A model generated the notes under the pieces. The model worked only from the letters and a program-made list of their open reading frames with translations, had not been told where the DNA came from and made no database searches. A DNA stretch of 64,000 bases, taken from contig NZ_CP095732.1 of assembly GCF_020447305.1 (NCBI RefSeq), forward strand, positions 620,001-684,000, written 5' to 3'. The position numbers and the translations under genes were made by a program. The first letter of the stretch is position 1; each line of letters starts with the position of its first letter. This document shows positions 1-9,852 of this stretch, in pieces. This DNA comes from Abyssibius alkaniclasticus. GTDB lineage: Bacteria; Pseudomonadota; Alphaproteobacteria; Rhodobacterales; Rhodobacteraceae.

Positions 1-103
1 CACCATCAATGTCGACCTTGGGCTTTCAGCCGGGGCGGCCACGGTCTGGACCTGCGATCTGACGCATCGCTACATTACCATCAACGCCGATTATCGCTCA
101 TGA
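1..103 (+). CDS. argJ: Glutamate N-acetyltransferase / amino-acid acetyltransferase (ArgJ), C-terminal fragment
   Basis: The frame is open from the first base of the window (codons start at base 2) to TGA at 101-103. The 33 residues end in [19 protein letters not shown], which I recognise as the conserved end of the ArgJ beta chain. ArgJ moves the acetyl group from N-acetylornithine to glutamate in the cyclic arginine pathway. The Asp-Leu-Thr-His and Asn-Ala-Asp-Tyr-Arg-Ser signatures are typical of the family. The start and the self-cleavage site lie outside the window. The stop overlaps the next ATG (ATGA), so the following NUDIX gene is probably translationally coupled. Confidence 0.85.
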   Translation, partial: TINVDLGLSAGAATVWTCDLTHRYITINADYRS

Positions 104-498
104 AGCTGCTGCTTGTGGCCGCCGTTGCGTTGATTGATGGCGACGGGCGGGTGCTGCTGGCCCAGCGCCCCGAAGGCAAGTCGATGGCCGGATTGTGGGA
201 ATTTCCGGGCGGCAAGATCGAGCCCGGCGAGCGGCCAGAAGCCGCGCTTATCCGCGAATTGCACGAAGAGCTTGGCATCGAGACATGGCAATCCTGCCTT
301 GCCCCGCTGACCTTCGCCAGCCACGCCTATGACGATTTTCACCTGCTCATGCCGCTTTTCGCCTGCCGCCGCTGGCAGGGGCAGGTGTGCGCGCGCGAAG
401 GACAGGCGCTGAAATGGGTGCGCCCGCAAAACCTGCGCGACTACCCGATGCCGCCTGCCGACATTCCGCTCATCCCGATCTTGCGCGACTGGCTCTAG
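100..498 (+). CDS. mutT: MutT-like NUDIX hydrolase (8-oxo-dGTP diphosphatase)
   Basis: This 132-residue protein has a complete NUDIX box at residues 38-60: G38, E44, then R52-E53-L-x-E56-E57-x-G59-I60. That fits the GX5EX7REUXEEXGU pattern that binds the catalytic Mg2+. The short single-domain length and the early [19 protein letters not shown] stretch are typical of MutT, which removes oxidised dGTP from the nucleotide pool. The substrate is inferred from family resemblance. The start ATG overlaps the argJ stop by 4 nt. The gene converges on the MMPL transporter with an 11-nt gap and no obvious terminator. Confidence 0.9.
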   Translation: MKLLLVAAVALIDGDGRVLLAQRPEGKSMAGLWEFPGGKIEPGERPEAALIRELHEELGIETWQSCLAPLTFASHAYDDFHLLMPLFACRRWQGQVCAREGQALKWVRPQNLRDYPMPPADIPLIPILRDWL

Positions 499-509
499 GC
501 TGGCGGGGG

Positions 510-2804
510 CTAGTCATCGGGCTTGGGGCCGCGCAGCCTTTTGCGGCCAATCAGCCAGATATAGGCGCCCGGCAGCACGAACAGGTCAAAGAAGAACGCA
601 ATCCAGATTGTGGCCGAGGTCAGAAAGCCAAGCTGGCGGTTTACCTCGAACCCGCTGGCCATGAGCAGCGCAAAGCCAAAACCAAGCGCCGCCGTGGTGG
701 TCAGCACGCCGGGGAACACCTTTTGCAGCACGCGCTGCACGCCCTTGTTGGTTTGCTTCTTGCGCCCGCGCGACAGGGCGTAAAGAATATGGATCGTGTC
801 ATCGACAACAATGCCGAATGTCAGCGCGGCAATGATGGATGCCGCCATCCCCACCTCGGTATTCAGCCACACCCAAATGCCCAAAGCCGCCATAGCGGGC
901 AGGAAGTTGGGCAGAATCGACAGCAGGGCCAGCGCGAATGAACGCAAAAACAGCCCGATCATGATGCTGACAATCGCCATTGCCAGGGCCGAGCCGATCA
1001 GCATGGATTCGGTGTTTACCTTGCTCAGGAAAGACGACATCACATTCATGCCCGACACTTCGGCATCGCGCGGTGCAAACCCGGCTGCCTGCGCGGTCTC
1101 CTCGACCCGGCGCGACAGGTTGCGCATGAAGCTGGAGCTTTGGCGCTCCGACATGATGGAGATGCGCAGCGCGCTGAAATTGGCCGCGAAAGTGGCATTG
1201 CCCTCGGTTTCCGTGACCCGATAGTTGGATTTCACGCAGAAGGTCAGCATTTTCGGGGGCACATCGGCAAGGCTGCCCGTATAGGGCGGTGTGCGGTTGT
1301 CAAGGCAGGCACGCACAATGGGCAAGGGGCTTTTCACCTCGATCACGCCCGGCAATGCCTCAAGCTCGGCCACAAGTGCCGCAAGTTGCGCAAAGCGCGC
1401 GGGCGTGACCAGCGTATCGGGGGCGTAGCGCAGCACCAGGTCGGATGATTGCGACCAGCCCATCGCGTTTTCGATCTGGGCCACATTCTGGCGCAGCGGG
1501 TGGTCGGGAGCAAAAAACTTCAGGAACTGGTCGTCAAACCGGGTGTAGGCCAGGCCACCCACCGCGATGAAGGTCATCAGCGCCACCGAATAGCCCATGC
1601 GCAAAGGGTGGCGCGACCACAGCTTGGTCAGCACGCGCGAGGCGCTGCGCACAGCCGAATCCCGCACTTTGCAGCCATTGCACAGCCGCGCAAAAATCAG
1701 CGGGGCGGCAAACAGCACGATAACCATCGAAAACGCCAGCCCGGCCGCCACAAGATTGCCCATAAGCTGAAAGGCCGGCGCATCGGCAAAGTTGAGCGAC
1801 AAGAACCCGACCGCCGTTGTGGTATGCGCCAGAATGACCGGCACCACCAGCTTGCGAAAGGTGGCGCGCATTGCCACCGGCGTGGTCTGAAACGGCAAGG
1901 CCCGTTGCCTTTGCCCCAATGAATGCACGATATGGATGAGCGTGGCCACGGTCAGCGTGGTGATGATCGCAAAGCTGGTTTCCGAACCGGTGCCAAAAGT
2001 CACCCCGCTCCAGCCGGCAATGCCAAGGGTCAGCACCATTGCCGCCACCGCCAGCCCCAATGCGCACAATGTCAGCCGCAAACTGCCAAAGGCGATCAGC
2101 ATGATGATGAAATTCAGCACCAGCGTAAGCGGCAGCAGATAGGTCTGGTCAAACGCCAAAGCGCCGCGCAGCGCCTCGGCAATCGCCACATTGCCCGCCA
2201 CCGAGATCTGCACATCGGGGAACAGCGCCTCCATGCGGGTCTTGAGCGCCTGCTCATGCACGTAGGCCAGCGCCAGAACCTCGTCCGACATGTCGGGCAG
2301 GTTCTGCTTGAGCGCGATGACCACCGCATTGCGCGCGTCATTCAGGAAAAATGTCCGTAAACCGGCGCGCTCATCCAGCAAGATGGCGACATCCTCGATC
2401 GGCGTGAACTCCAGCGGATAACCCATCAGCGGCAGGGTGGTCGAGATCGAGGAAAAGCTGCTCAGCCCATCAAGCGCGATTGTGCCATCGGGGTTTTGCA
2501 GCTCCAGTGTCAGTGCGCGCTCGGCCTCCAGCAGCCTTGGCAGGTCTTCGGCACTGTCGACCGACAGCACCAGCATGGTCTGGTTGGTATCACCAAACTC
2601 GGCTTGCTGGCGCAGCAGCTTCTGGCGGTGTTCGTTCTGCGGGCCGAACATCAGCATCGGGTCGTTGGAAGATTTGATCTGCCCCGCCGCCGAGCCGATA
2701 ATGCCAATGCCGACGAGCAACAGCAGGATCACCAGAAGATCATGCTTGAAGCACCACCGCTGTATGCGAAAAATCTGCCGTAATATTCGAATCCAGAAAC
2801 CCAC
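510..2804 (-). CDS. MMPL/RND-family transporter
   Basis: A 764-residue membrane protein with duplicated RND/MMPL architecture. The first membrane helix is at about residues 24-43. A periplasmic loop follows, then a helix bundle at about 220-370, a second helix at about 405-420, a second loop, and a second bundle at about 600-750. The second bundle carries the conserved GIVVDDTIHILYAL segment, which resembles the proton-relay helix of RND pumps. Members export lipids or hydrophobic molecules; the substrate here cannot be read from sequence. The start is a GTG and no convincing ribosome binding site precedes it, so the exact N-terminus is uncertain. It diverges from zwf and converges on mutT. 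Confidence 0.85.
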   Translation of the reverse strand: MGFWIRILRQIFRIQRWCFKHDLLVILLLLVGIGIIGSAAGQIKSSNDPMLMFGPQNEHRQKLLRQQAEFGDTNQTMLVLSVDSAEDLPRLLEAERALTLELQNPDGTIALDGLSSFSSISTTLPLMGYPLEFTPIEDVAILLDERAGLRTFFLNDARNAVVIALKQNLPDMSDEVLALAYVHEQALKTRMEALFPDVQISVAGNVAIAEALRGALAFDQTYLLPLTLVLNFIIMLIAFGSLRLTLCALGLAVAAMVLTLGIAGWSGVTFGTGSETSFAIITTLTVATLIHIVHSLGQRQRALPFQTTPVAMRATFRKLVVPVILAHTTTAVGFLSLNFADAPAFQLMGNLVAAGLAFSMVIVLFAAPLIFARLCNGCKVRDSAVRSASRVLTKLWSRHPLRMGYSVALMTFIAVGGLAYTRFDDQFLKFFAPDHPLRQNVAQIENAMGWSQSSDLVLRYAPDTLVTPARFAQLAALVAELEALPGVIEVKSPLPIVRACLDNRTPPYTGSLADVPPKMLTFCVKSNYRVTETEGNATFAANFSALRISIMSERQSSSFMRNLSRRVEETAQAAGFAPRDAEVSGMNVMSSFLSKVNTESMLIGSALAMAIVSIMIGLFLRSFALALLSILPNFLPAMAALGIWVWLNTEVGMAASIIAALTFGIVVDDTIHILYALSRGRKKQTNKGVQRVLQKVFPGVLTTTAALGFGFALLMASGFEVNRQLGFLTSATIWIAFFFDLFVLPGAYIWLIGRKRLRGPKPDD

Positions 2805-2936
2805 AGATCGTTCCGCTATTGCTACAAACTAGACTGATACGCGCCCACGCCGAACGGGAAAAGCCCCAATTGGCAAATTCGGGCCAAAACGTAGCGCTTA
2901 TTCGCGCATGGGGCTGCAAAAGGCCCGGCCCATCGC

Positions 2937-2964
2937 TTGACGCCACGACACAAGCTGCTAGGTT
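2937..2964 (+). promoter_or_regulatory. Candidate promoter of the zwf operon
   Basis: TTGACG at 2937-2942 and TAGGTT at 2959-2964 are separated by 16 nt, about 105 nt upstream of the zwf ATG. The -35 is close to consensus and the -10 is weak. The surrounding 265-nt gap between the transporter and zwf contains no gene that I can support. Confidence 0.35.
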
Positions 2965-3069
2965 GCGCGCGGCCCTAACAGCGCCGCGCAAACCAGCGTG
3001 GCACTTCTTTCACAGCGCGTTTCGCGCTAGCATGTCATTGGGCCGCCGCCCCGATAAGGAGAATTTGCT

Positions 3070-4521
3070 ATGGTCGCACGGGTCATTCCTGTGGAAAGCT
3101 TCGATCTCGTGGTATTTGGCGCGACCGGCGATCTGGCGCGGCGCAAAATCCTTCCGGGCCTGTTCCGCCGCCTTGCCGCCGGGCAAATGCCCGAGGGAGC
3201 CCGCATCATCGGCGCGGCCCGCAGCGATATGAAGCGCGCCGATTTCCAAAAGATGGTTGGCGAAGCGCTGGACGAGTTCGACCCGAAAACCGCCGCGAAC
3301 AAGGCGCTGCGCGCCCGGTTTCTTGACTGTTTGCACTATGTGCAGCTGGATGTGGCCACGCCTGCCGGCTGGAAGGCGCTTGCCAAACAGTTGCGCGCCG
3401 ATGTCGTGCGCGCCTTCTACCTTTCGGTCAGCCCGTCGCTGTTTGGTGTCATCGCCGCCGGGCTGAACGAACATGGGCTGGCCACGGCGCAAAGCCGCAT
3501 CGTGGTTGAAAAACCCCTTGGGCATGATCTGGCCAGCGCACGGGCGCTGAACGCCCAGCTTTCAACCGGGTTTGGCGAGGGGCAGATCTACCGTATCGAC
3601 CATTATCTTGGCAAGGAAACCGTGCAGAACCTGATGGCGCTGCGTTTTGCCAATGCTTTGTTTGAACCGCTCTGGAATGCGCGCCATGTCGACCATGTGC
3701 AAATTACCGTGGCCGAGGATATTGGCGTTGAAGGCCGTGGCGGCTATTATGACAAATCCGGTGCCATGCGCGATATGGTGCAAAACCACCTGATGCAGCT
3801 TTTGTGCCTGACCGCGATGGAGCCGCCCTCGCGCTTTGAGCCCGACGCGCTGCGCGACGAGAAGCTGAAGGTCATCCGCTCGCTTGAGCCGGTTTTGCCC
3901 GAGCATATCGTGCGCGGCCAGTATCGGGCGGGCAACGGGCAGGACAGCTATGTCACCCATTCCGAAAACCCCGCGTCCAAAACCGAAAGCTTCGTGGCGC
4001 TGCGGGTCGATGTGTCCAACTGGCGCTGGTCGGGCACGCCGTTTTATCTGCGCACCGGCAAGCGGCTGCGCGCGCGCATGTCGGAAATTGCGATCACCTT
4101 CAAGGAAACCCCGCATTCGATTTTTCCGGGCATGGACCACCACCGCAATGTGCTGGTCATCCGCCTGCAACCGAATGAGGGCATTACCCTGCGCATGACC
4201 ATCAAAGACCCGGGCCCGGGCGGGATGCGCCTGACCGAAGTGCCGATGGATATGACCTTTTCCGAAGCTCTCGCGCTTGAAATCGGCGCGGTGCCGGATG
4301 CCTATGAACGGCTGATCATGGATGTGATCCGCGGCGATCAGACGCTGTTCATGCGCGGCGACGAGGTCGAGGCGGCCTGGGGCTGGACCGACCCGATCAT
4401 CGCCGCCTGGGAGGCTGCGGGCACCACGCCTTCGGCCTATGACCCGGGTGGTTCCGGCCCCGAGGATGCGCTTGCGCTGCTGCATCGCGACGGCCGCAAA
4501 TGGCGGGAGATTGCTGTCTGA
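3070..4521 (+). CDS. zwf: Glucose-6-phosphate 1-dehydrogenase
   Basis: This 483-residue cytoplasmic enzyme oxidises glucose 6-phosphate to 6-phosphogluconolactone with NAD(P)+. The dinucleotide fingerprint GATGDLA is at residues 18-24, the EKPLG motif at 147-151, and the active-site segment RIDHYLGKE at 175-183 holds the catalytic His178 and substrate-binding Lys182. Length is normal for the family. An AAGGAG-type ribosome binding site (3056-3061) lies about 8 nt before the ATG. It is the first gene of a six-gene Entner-Doudoroff cluster and its TGA overlaps the ATG of pgl (TGATG), so the two are very likely co-translated. Confidence 0.97.
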   Translation: MVARVIPVESFDLVVFGATGDLARRKILPGLFRRLAAGQMPEGARIIGAARSDMKRADFQKMVGEALDEFDPKTAANKALRARFLDCLHYVQLDVATPAGWKALAKQLRADVVRAFYLSVSPSLFGVIAAGLNEHGLATAQSRIVVEKPLGHDLASARALNAQLSTGFGEGQIYRIDHYLGKETVQNLMALRFANALFEPLWNARHVDHVQITVAEDIGVEGRGGYYDKSGAMRDMVQNHLMQLLCLTAMEPPSRFEPDALRDEKLKVIRSLEPVLPEHIVRGQYRAGNGQDSYVTHSENPASKTESFVALRVDVSNWRWSGTPFYLRTGKRLRARMSEIAITFKETPHSIFPGMDHHRNVLVIRLQPNEGITLRMTIKDPGPGGMRLTEVPMDMTFSEALALEIGAVPDAYERLIMDVIRGDQTLFMRGDEVEAAWGWTDPIIAAWEAAGTTPSAYDPGGSGPEDALALLHRDGRKWREIAV

Positions 4522-5207
4522 TGCCGAACCTGCTGCACTATCCCGACCGCGCGCAGCTTATGCGCGACCTTGCCGAACGGGTGGCCGACCAGTTGCGCGA
4601 TGTGCTGGCCGCGCAACCCAGCGCCACGCTGGTTGTGCCTGGCGGCACCACCCCCGGCCCGTTCTTTGCCGCGCTGTCAAAAGCCGATCTCGACTGGCCC
4701 CGTGTTAGGGTGATGCTCAGCGACGAACGATTCGTGCCCGAAAGCTCCGATCGTTCCAATACCGCGCTGATCCGGCGCTTATTGTTACAAAGTAACGCAG
4801 AAAACGCGCAATTTGTGCCCATAACCGCGCCCGGACGCGCCCCCGAGGACGTGATTGACGCGCTGCGCGAGCGCATTGAAGCCGCCCTGCCGATTGACGT
4901 TCTGGTGCTGGGCATGGGGGCGGATATGCACACGGCCAGCCTGTTTCCGGGGGCCGACCAGCTTGCCGCAGCGCTGGCCGATGATGCGCCAAGCCTGATG
5001 GCGATGCGCGCACCGGGCGCGCCGGAACCACGCCTGACGCTGACAGCGCCCGTGCTGCGTGGCGCCAAGAACATCCACCTGCTGCTAACAGGTGCCGAGA
5101 AGAAAACCGCGCTGGCCGAGGCGCTGCTGGAAGGCCCGGTCATCGATGCCCCCGTGCGCGCCATTCTGGGCGCGCCCAACCCTGTTGTTATTCACTATGC
5201 CGATTGA
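4521..5207 (+). CDS. pgl: 6-phosphogluconolactonase
   Basis: A 228-residue protein of the DevB/Pgl family (glucosamine-6-phosphate isomerase fold). It hydrolyses 6-phosphogluconolactone, the Zwf product, to 6-phosphogluconate. The phosphate-binding loop GGTTP is at residues 41-45 and the family signature SDERFVP at 67-73, followed by the S/D-R-S-N substrate segment. I chose the ATG at 4521, which overlaps the zwf stop, over an in-frame start 21 nt upstream inside zwf, because the protein then begins with the usual short helix. A pair of REP-like palindromes follows before edd. Confidence 0.95.
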   Translation: MPNLLHYPDRAQLMRDLAERVADQLRDVLAAQPSATLVVPGGTTPGPFFAALSKADLDWPRVRVMLSDERFVPESSDRSNTALIRRLLLQSNAENAQFVPITAPGRAPEDVIDALRERIEAALPIDVLVLGMGADMHTASLFPGADQLAAALADDAPSLMAMRAPGAPEPRLTLTAPVLRGAKNIHLLLTGAEKKTALAEALLEGPVIDAPVRAILGAPNPVVIHYAD

Positions 5208-5235
5208 ACCCGGCGCTCAATTCAGGCAACGCGCC

Positions 5236-5297
5236 GTCCCGGGCCTGACCCGGGACCTCATCAGCACGGCACAGAGGCCCCGGGTCAGGCCCGGGGC
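5236..5297. repeat. REP-like inverted pair of palindromes (BIME-like)
   Basis: There are two 21-nt stem-loops. The first (5236-5256) has an 8-bp stem GTCCCGGG/CCCGGGAC with loop CCTGA. The second (5277-5297) has an 8-bp stem GCCCCGGG/CCCGGGGC with loop TCAGG, the reverse complement of the first loop. The two units are therefore inverted copies of one another, 20 nt apart. This arrangement resembles bacterial interspersed mosaic elements. A third copy lies at 34408-34428. It sits between pgl and edd, where it could also attenuate transcription or protect upstream mRNA. Confidence 0.75.
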
Positions 5298-5354
5298 AGC
5301 GCAGCCCGCGTTGAAATCTCTGACTTTAGCCACCCATCCAAAGGAGGGCCGCAC

Positions 5355-7160
5355 ATGAAACTGAACGACACACTCCGCCGCGTGACCGAACGCATTCAGG
5401 AACGCTCTGCCCCGACCCGCGCCGCCTATCTGGCGCGCATGGCCGCCCAGCGCGACCAGGGGCCGAAGCGTGCGCATTTGTCCTGCGGCAACCAGGCCCA
5501 TGCCTATGCCGCGATGGATGATGCCGACAAAAGCAAACTGGCCGAAAGCAGCGCCGGAAATATCGGCATTATCACCGCCTATAACGATATGCTCAGCGCG
5601 CATCAGCCTTTTGAACATTACCCCGACCTGATCCGCCGCGCGGCCCGCGAGGTGGGCGGCACGGCACAGGTGGCGGGCGGCGTGCCGGCCATGTGCGATG
5701 GCGTGACCCAGGGCCAGCCCGGTATGGAGCTGAGCCTGTTTTCACGCGATGTGATTGCGCTGGCCGCTGGCGTTGGCCTTAGCCACAACACCTTTGATTC
5801 CGCCGTTTTCCTTGGCGTGTGCGACAAGATCGTGCCCGGCCTGGTGATTGCGGCGGCCACTTTCGGCCATATTCCGGCGGTGTTCATCCCCGCTGGCCCC
5901 ATGCCTTCGGGCCTGCCGAATGACGAAAAGGCCCGCGTGCGCACCCAGTTTGCTCAGGGCGAGGTGGACCGCAACGCGCTGATGGCGGCGGAGATGGCCA
6001 GCTATCATGGCCCCGGCACCTGCACCTTCTACGGCACGGCCAATACCAACCAGATGCTGATGGAATTCATGGGGCTGCACCTGCCGGGCAGCAGCTTTGT
6101 AAACCCCGGCACGCCGCTGCGCGAGGCGCTGACACTGGCCGCCGCCAAGCGCGCGCTGGCCATTTCCGACCTTGGCAACGACTATACGCCGACCTCGGCC
6201 ATTCTCGATGAGAAAGCCTATGTGAACGGCATTGTCGGGCTGAACGCGACGGGCGGCTCGACCAACCTGCTGATCCACCTTATTGCAATGGCGCGCGCCA
6301 GCGGCATTCTGCTCGACTGGACGGATTTCGCCGAAATCTCCGAAGCCGTGCCGCTGATGGCGCGGGTCTATCCGAACGGGCTGGCCGATGTGAACCATTT
6401 CCACGCCGCCGGCGGGCTTGGCTATATGATCGGCCAGCTTTTGCAGGGCGGTTTGCTGCATGACGACACGCTGTCGATCATGGGCCAGGGGATGGCGCTT
6501 TACACCCAGGAACCAAAGCTGCGCGATGGCGAGCTGACCTTCGAGCCGGGTTCAAAAGACAGCCTGAATGAGAAAATCCTGCGCCCCTGCAAAGACCCGT
6601 TCCAACCCACAGGCGGGCTGAAGCGGCTGGCGGGCAACCTTGGCGCGGGGGTGATGAAGGTTTCCGCCGTGGCCGAAGAGCGCCATATTGTCGAGGCGCC
6701 TGCCCGCGTTTTCCACGACCAGGACGAGGTGAAAGCCGCGTTTCGGGCGAATGAATTTACCACCGACACCGTGGTTGTGGTGCGCTACCAGGGGCCAAAG
6801 GCCAACGGGATGCCGGAGCTTCACAGCCTGACCCCGCTGCTGAGCGTGTTGCAGGAACGCGGGCTCAGGGTGGCGCTGGTCACCGACGGGCGCATGTCGG
6901 GCGCGTCGGGCAAGGTGCCGGCGGCAATCCATGTCTCGCCCGAGGCGCTGGATGGCGGGGCGATTGCCCGCATCGCCGATGGCGATATCATCCGCGTGGA
7001 TGCCACCAATGGCACGCTGGATGTGCTGGACGCGGCAGCCCTGGAGCGCGAGCCGGTTCTGGCCGACCTTTCGGCGCATCAGCACGGGCTGGGGCGCGAG
7101 ATGTTCGCCGCCTTCCGCAACCATGTCGGCACGGCTGAAACCGGCGCATCGGCGATATGA
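5355..7160 (+). CDS. edd: Phosphogluconate dehydratase
   Basis: A 601-residue member of the IlvD/Edd dehydratase family. It converts 6-phosphogluconate to 2-keto-3-deoxy-6-phosphogluconate in the Entner-Doudoroff pathway using a [4Fe-4S] cluster. Visible family signatures include [20 protein letters not shown] in the N-terminal third, a following CDKIVPG segment, and [20 protein letters not shown] near the C-terminus. Cysteines in the first two motifs are the expected cluster ligands. Length matches Edd (about 600) rather than IlvD (about 560). An AAGGAGG ribosome binding site (5340-5346) precedes the ATG. Its position between pgl and eda supports Edd over a sugar-acid dehydratase. Confidence 0.95.
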   Translation: MKLNDTLRRVTERIQERSAPTRAAYLARMAAQRDQGPKRAHLSCGNQAHAYAAMDDADKSKLAESSAGNIGIITAYNDMLSAHQPFEHYPDLIRRAAREVGGTAQVAGGVPAMCDGVTQGQPGMELSLFSRDVIALAAGVGLSHNTFDSAVFLGVCDKIVPGLVIAAATFGHIPAVFIPAGPMPSGLPNDEKARVRTQFAQGEVDRNALMAAEMASYHGPGTCTFYGTANTNQMLMEFMGLHLPGSSFVNPGTPLREALTLAAAKRALAISDLGNDYTPTSAILDEKAYVNGIVGLNATGGSTNLLIHLIAMARASGILLDWTDFAEISEAVPLMARVYPNGLADVNHFHAAGGLGYMIGQLLQGGLLHDDTLSIMGQGMALYTQEPKLRDGELTFEPGSKDSLNEKILRPCKDPFQPTGGLKRLAGNLGAGVMKVSAVAEERHIVEAPARVFHDQDEVKAAFRANEFTTDTVVVVRYQGPKANGMPELHSLTPLLSVLQERGLRVALVTDGRMSGASGKVPAAIHVSPEALDGGAIARIADGDIIRVDATNGTLDVLDAAALEREPVLADLSAHQHGLGREMFAAFRNHVGTAETGASAI

Positions 7161-7187
7161 ACGCAGCATTTTACAAGGCGAAACCCC

Positions 7188-7832
7188 ATGATAACCCCTA
7201 AAGACGCAAGTAAACGTAACCGCGAGATTTGCGGCATTGCCCCGATCATTCCGGTGCTTGTCGTCAATGATGTTGCCCGTGCGCGCGGGCTGGCCGAGGC
7301 GCTGGTTGCCGGTGGCCTGCCGGTGCTGGAGGTGACATTGCGCACCCCGGCGGCGCTGGAAGTCATTGCCGAAATGGCCAGGGTGAAGGGCGGAATTGTC
7401 GGGGCGGGCACGCTGGTCACGCCCGAAGATGTGCGCAACGCCGTGGCGGCGGGGGCGACCTTTGGCGTTTCACCCGGCGCAACCGACAACCTGATCGCGG
7501 CCTGCGAGGCCGAGGGCCTGCCGCTGCTGGCAGGGGCTGCCACCGCAACCGAGGCGATGGCGCTGCTGGAACGCGGCTATGACATGCTGAAGTTTTTCCC
7601 TGCCGAAGCCTCGGGCGGGGCACCGGCACTGAAGGCCATTGGCGCGCCCTTGCCGCAAATCACCTTCTGCCCTACGGGCGGGGTTTCGCCCGAAAATGCC
7701 CATAGCTATCTGGGCCTGAGCAATGTGATCTGCGCCGGCGGAAGCTGGGTTGCACCTGCCGACAAGGTGGCGGCGGGCGATTGGGCGGGCATTGAAAGCC
7801 TGGCGCGCAGTGCCGCGCAACTGGGGCGCTAG
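7188..7832 (+). CDS. eda: KDPG aldolase (2-dehydro-3-deoxy-phosphogluconate aldolase)
   Basis: A 214-residue TIM-barrel class I aldolase that splits KDPG to pyruvate and glyceraldehyde 3-phosphate. The substrate-activating segment PVLEVTLRT contains Glu48 and the Schiff-base lysine is Lys135 in [10 protein letters not shown]. The glycine-rich phosphate-binding end TGGVSPEN is also present. Located 27 nt after edd, it completes the Entner-Doudoroff branch. The gene for pgi follows only 2 nt after the stop, consistent with one transcript. Confidence 0.95.
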   Translation: MITPKDASKRNREICGIAPIIPVLVVNDVARARGLAEALVAGGLPVLEVTLRTPAALEVIAEMARVKGGIVGAGTLVTPEDVRNAVAAGATFGVSPGATDNLIAACEAEGLPLLAGAATATEAMALLERGYDMLKFFPAEASGGAPALKAIGAPLPQITFCPTGGVSPENAHSYLGLSNVICAGGSWVAPADKVAAGDWAGIESLARSAAQLGR

Positions 7833-7834
7833 GC

Positions 7835-9421
7835 ATGGATATCTGGGGGCAATTGGCGGCCTATCGCGCCGCGCATGAGGGGCGCAAAATTGCCGATCTT
7901 TGCACCGAAGCTGGCCGTTTCAGCGGGTTTTCGGCGGCAAGCGACGGGCTGGTGCTGGATTATGCCAAGACAAACCTTTGTGCCGAGGGGCGCGGCCTGC
8001 TGCTGGATCTTGCCGCGCACACCGGCGTGGCCGCGCGGCGCGATGCAATGTTTGCGGGCGAAAAGATCAACCAAACCGAAGGGCGTGCCGTGCTGCACAC
8101 CGCCCTGCGCGCCCCGAAATCGGCGCGCGTGATGGTCGACGGGCAGGATGTGATGCCCGAAATCCACACAACTTTGGGCCGGATGGCGGCCTTTGCCGAG
8201 GCTTTGGAAAGCGGCGCGATTACCGCCAGCGACGGCGCGCCCTTCAGTGATGTGGTGAATATCGGCATTGGCGGCTCGGACCTTGGGCCGGCTATGGCCA
8301 CACGCGCGCTTTCGCCCTATGCCGGGCGGCTGCGGGTGCATTTTGTATCGAATGTCGACGGGGCCGATATTGCCGATGTGCTGGCCGGGCTGGACCCTGC
8401 GCGCACGCTGGTCATTGTCGCCTCCAAAACCTTTACGACCATTGAAACCATGACCAATGCCGCCACAGCCAAGGCCTGGCTGGGCGGGCGCAAAGGGCAT
8501 TTGGCGGCGGTCTCGACCGCGCGCGACAAAACCTCCGCTTTTGGCATTCCGCCCGATCGCGTGTTCGGGTTCGAGGATTGGGTCGGCGGGCGCTATTCGC
8601 TTTGGGGGCCGATTGGCCTGCCGATCATGCTGGCGATCGGGCCGCAGAATTTTGCCGATTTTCTGGCCGGTGGCCATGCGATGGACCAGCATTTCCGCAC
8701 TGCCGCGCCGGCCGATAACCTGCCGTTGCTGCTGGGGCTGGTCGGCATCTGGCACAGTAATATCTGCGGCTATGCCACGCGCGCCGTTCTGCCCTACGAC
8801 CAGCGCCTGTGCCGCCTGCCCGCCTATTTGCAACAGCTCGACATGGAGAGCAACGGCAAGGGTGTAACGATGGAGGGCCGTGCCGTGGCCCGCGCCAGTG
8901 GCCCCGTTGTCTGGGGCGAGCCGGGCACCAACGGGCAGCACGCATTCTACCAGCTTATCCACCAGGGCACCGCCGTTGTGCCCTGCGAGTTTCTGATTGC
9001 CGGCGAAGGCCACGAGCCGGAGCTTTCGCATCAGCATGACCTGCTCATCGCCAATTGCCTTGCCCAAAGCCGCGCGCTGATGCTGGGGCGGGATATGGAT
9101 GCCGCCCGCGCGCTGATGGCGGCCAAGGGGCTAAGCGGGGCGGAGTTGGAGCGCCAGGCCGCGCATCGCATCTTCCCGGGCAATCGGCCCTCGGTAACAC
9201 TGGCCTATCCGAAACTCACGCCCTTCGTGCTGGGGCAGATCATCGCGCTTTACGAGCATCGGGTATTTGTTGAAGCCGCCATCTGGGGGATCAACGCGTT
9301 TGACCAATGGGGCGTGGAACTGGGCAAAGAGCTTGCCGTGGCGCTGTTGCCACATGTGCAAGGCGAAGCGGCAGGCGGGCTTGATGACAGCACCGCCGGG
9401 CTGTTGGGGGTGCTGAAATGA
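7835..9421 (+). CDS. pgi: Glucose-6-phosphate isomerase
   Basis: A 528-residue phosphoglucose isomerase that interconverts glucose 6-phosphate and fructose 6-phosphate. Both family signatures are present: [16 protein letters not shown] in the middle of the protein, and [17 protein letters not shown] near the C-terminus with the active-site lysine. An [10 protein letters not shown] phosphate-binding stretch lies near residue 145. It starts 2 nt after eda. In this operon it can feed fructose 6-phosphate back into Zwf. The last 4 nt overlap the start of mgsA. Confidence 0.96.
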   Translation: MDIWGQLAAYRAAHEGRKIADLCTEAGRFSGFSAASDGLVLDYAKTNLCAEGRGLLLDLAAHTGVAARRDAMFAGEKINQTEGRAVLHTALRAPKSARVMVDGQDVMPEIHTTLGRMAAFAEALESGAITASDGAPFSDVVNIGIGGSDLGPAMATRALSPYAGRLRVHFVSNVDGADIADVLAGLDPARTLVIVASKTFTTIETMTNAATAKAWLGGRKGHLAAVSTARDKTSAFGIPPDRVFGFEDWVGGRYSLWGPIGLPIMLAIGPQNFADFLAGGHAMDQHFRTAAPADNLPLLLGLVGIWHSNICGYATRAVLPYDQRLCRLPAYLQQLDMESNGKGVTMEGRAVARASGPVVWGEPGTNGQHAFYQLIHQGTAVVPCEFLIAGEGHEPELSHQHDLLIANCLAQSRALMLGRDMDAARALMAAKGLSGAELERQAAHRIFPGNRPSVTLAYPKLTPFVLGQIIALYEHRVFVEAAIWGINAFDQWGVELGKELAVALLPHVQGEAAGGLDDSTAGLLGVLK

Positions 9422-9810
9422 GCGTGCAACTTTCACTCGTCGCCCATGACGGGCGCAAGGATGCGCTGGTCGCCTGGGCCAAACGGCACGAGGCTACGCT
9501 CGCGCAATGCGCGATTTTTGCCACCGGCACCACCGGCGCGCGGCTGGCCGAGGCACTGCCGAGCCTGAACATCACAAGGCTGAAATCCGGCCCGCTTGGC
9601 GGGGATCAGCAAATCGGCGCGATGATCGCCACCGGCGCGCTGGACGGGATGGTGTTTTTCATCGACCCGATGGCCCCCATGCCGCATGATGTGGATGTGA
9701 AGGCGCTGACCCGGCTGGCCACGGTTTACGATATTCCGATGGCATTAAGCGAAAGCACCGCGAACCTGCTGGTTGACGGGCTGGCCAGCGGGCGTATCAG
9801 GCGCGCCTAG
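9418..9810 (+). CDS. mgsA: Methylglyoxal synthase
   Basis: A 130-residue protein of the MgsA family, which converts dihydroxyacetone phosphate to methylglyoxal and phosphate. The diagnostic [15 protein letters not shown] and [15 protein letters not shown] motifs are present with the family's catalytic aspartate and histidine. It is somewhat short at the C-terminus compared with the roughly 150-residue E. coli enzyme. The start overlaps the pgi stop (ATGA), making it the last gene of the zwf operon. This suggests that phosphate release or relief of sugar-phosphate stress is coupled to Entner-Doudoroff flux. A VOC-fold protein lies two genes downstream, but nothing ties it to methylglyoxal detoxification. 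Confidence 0.92.
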   Translation: MSVQLSLVAHDGRKDALVAWAKRHEATLAQCAIFATGTTGARLAEALPSLNITRLKSGPLGGDQQIGAMIATGALDGMVFFIDPMAPMPHDVDVKALTRLATVYDIPMALSESTANLLVDGLASGRIRRA

Positions 9811-9852
9811 CAGCGCTTTAACTCGGTCCGCAGATCAGCTACACCCGCGCCT

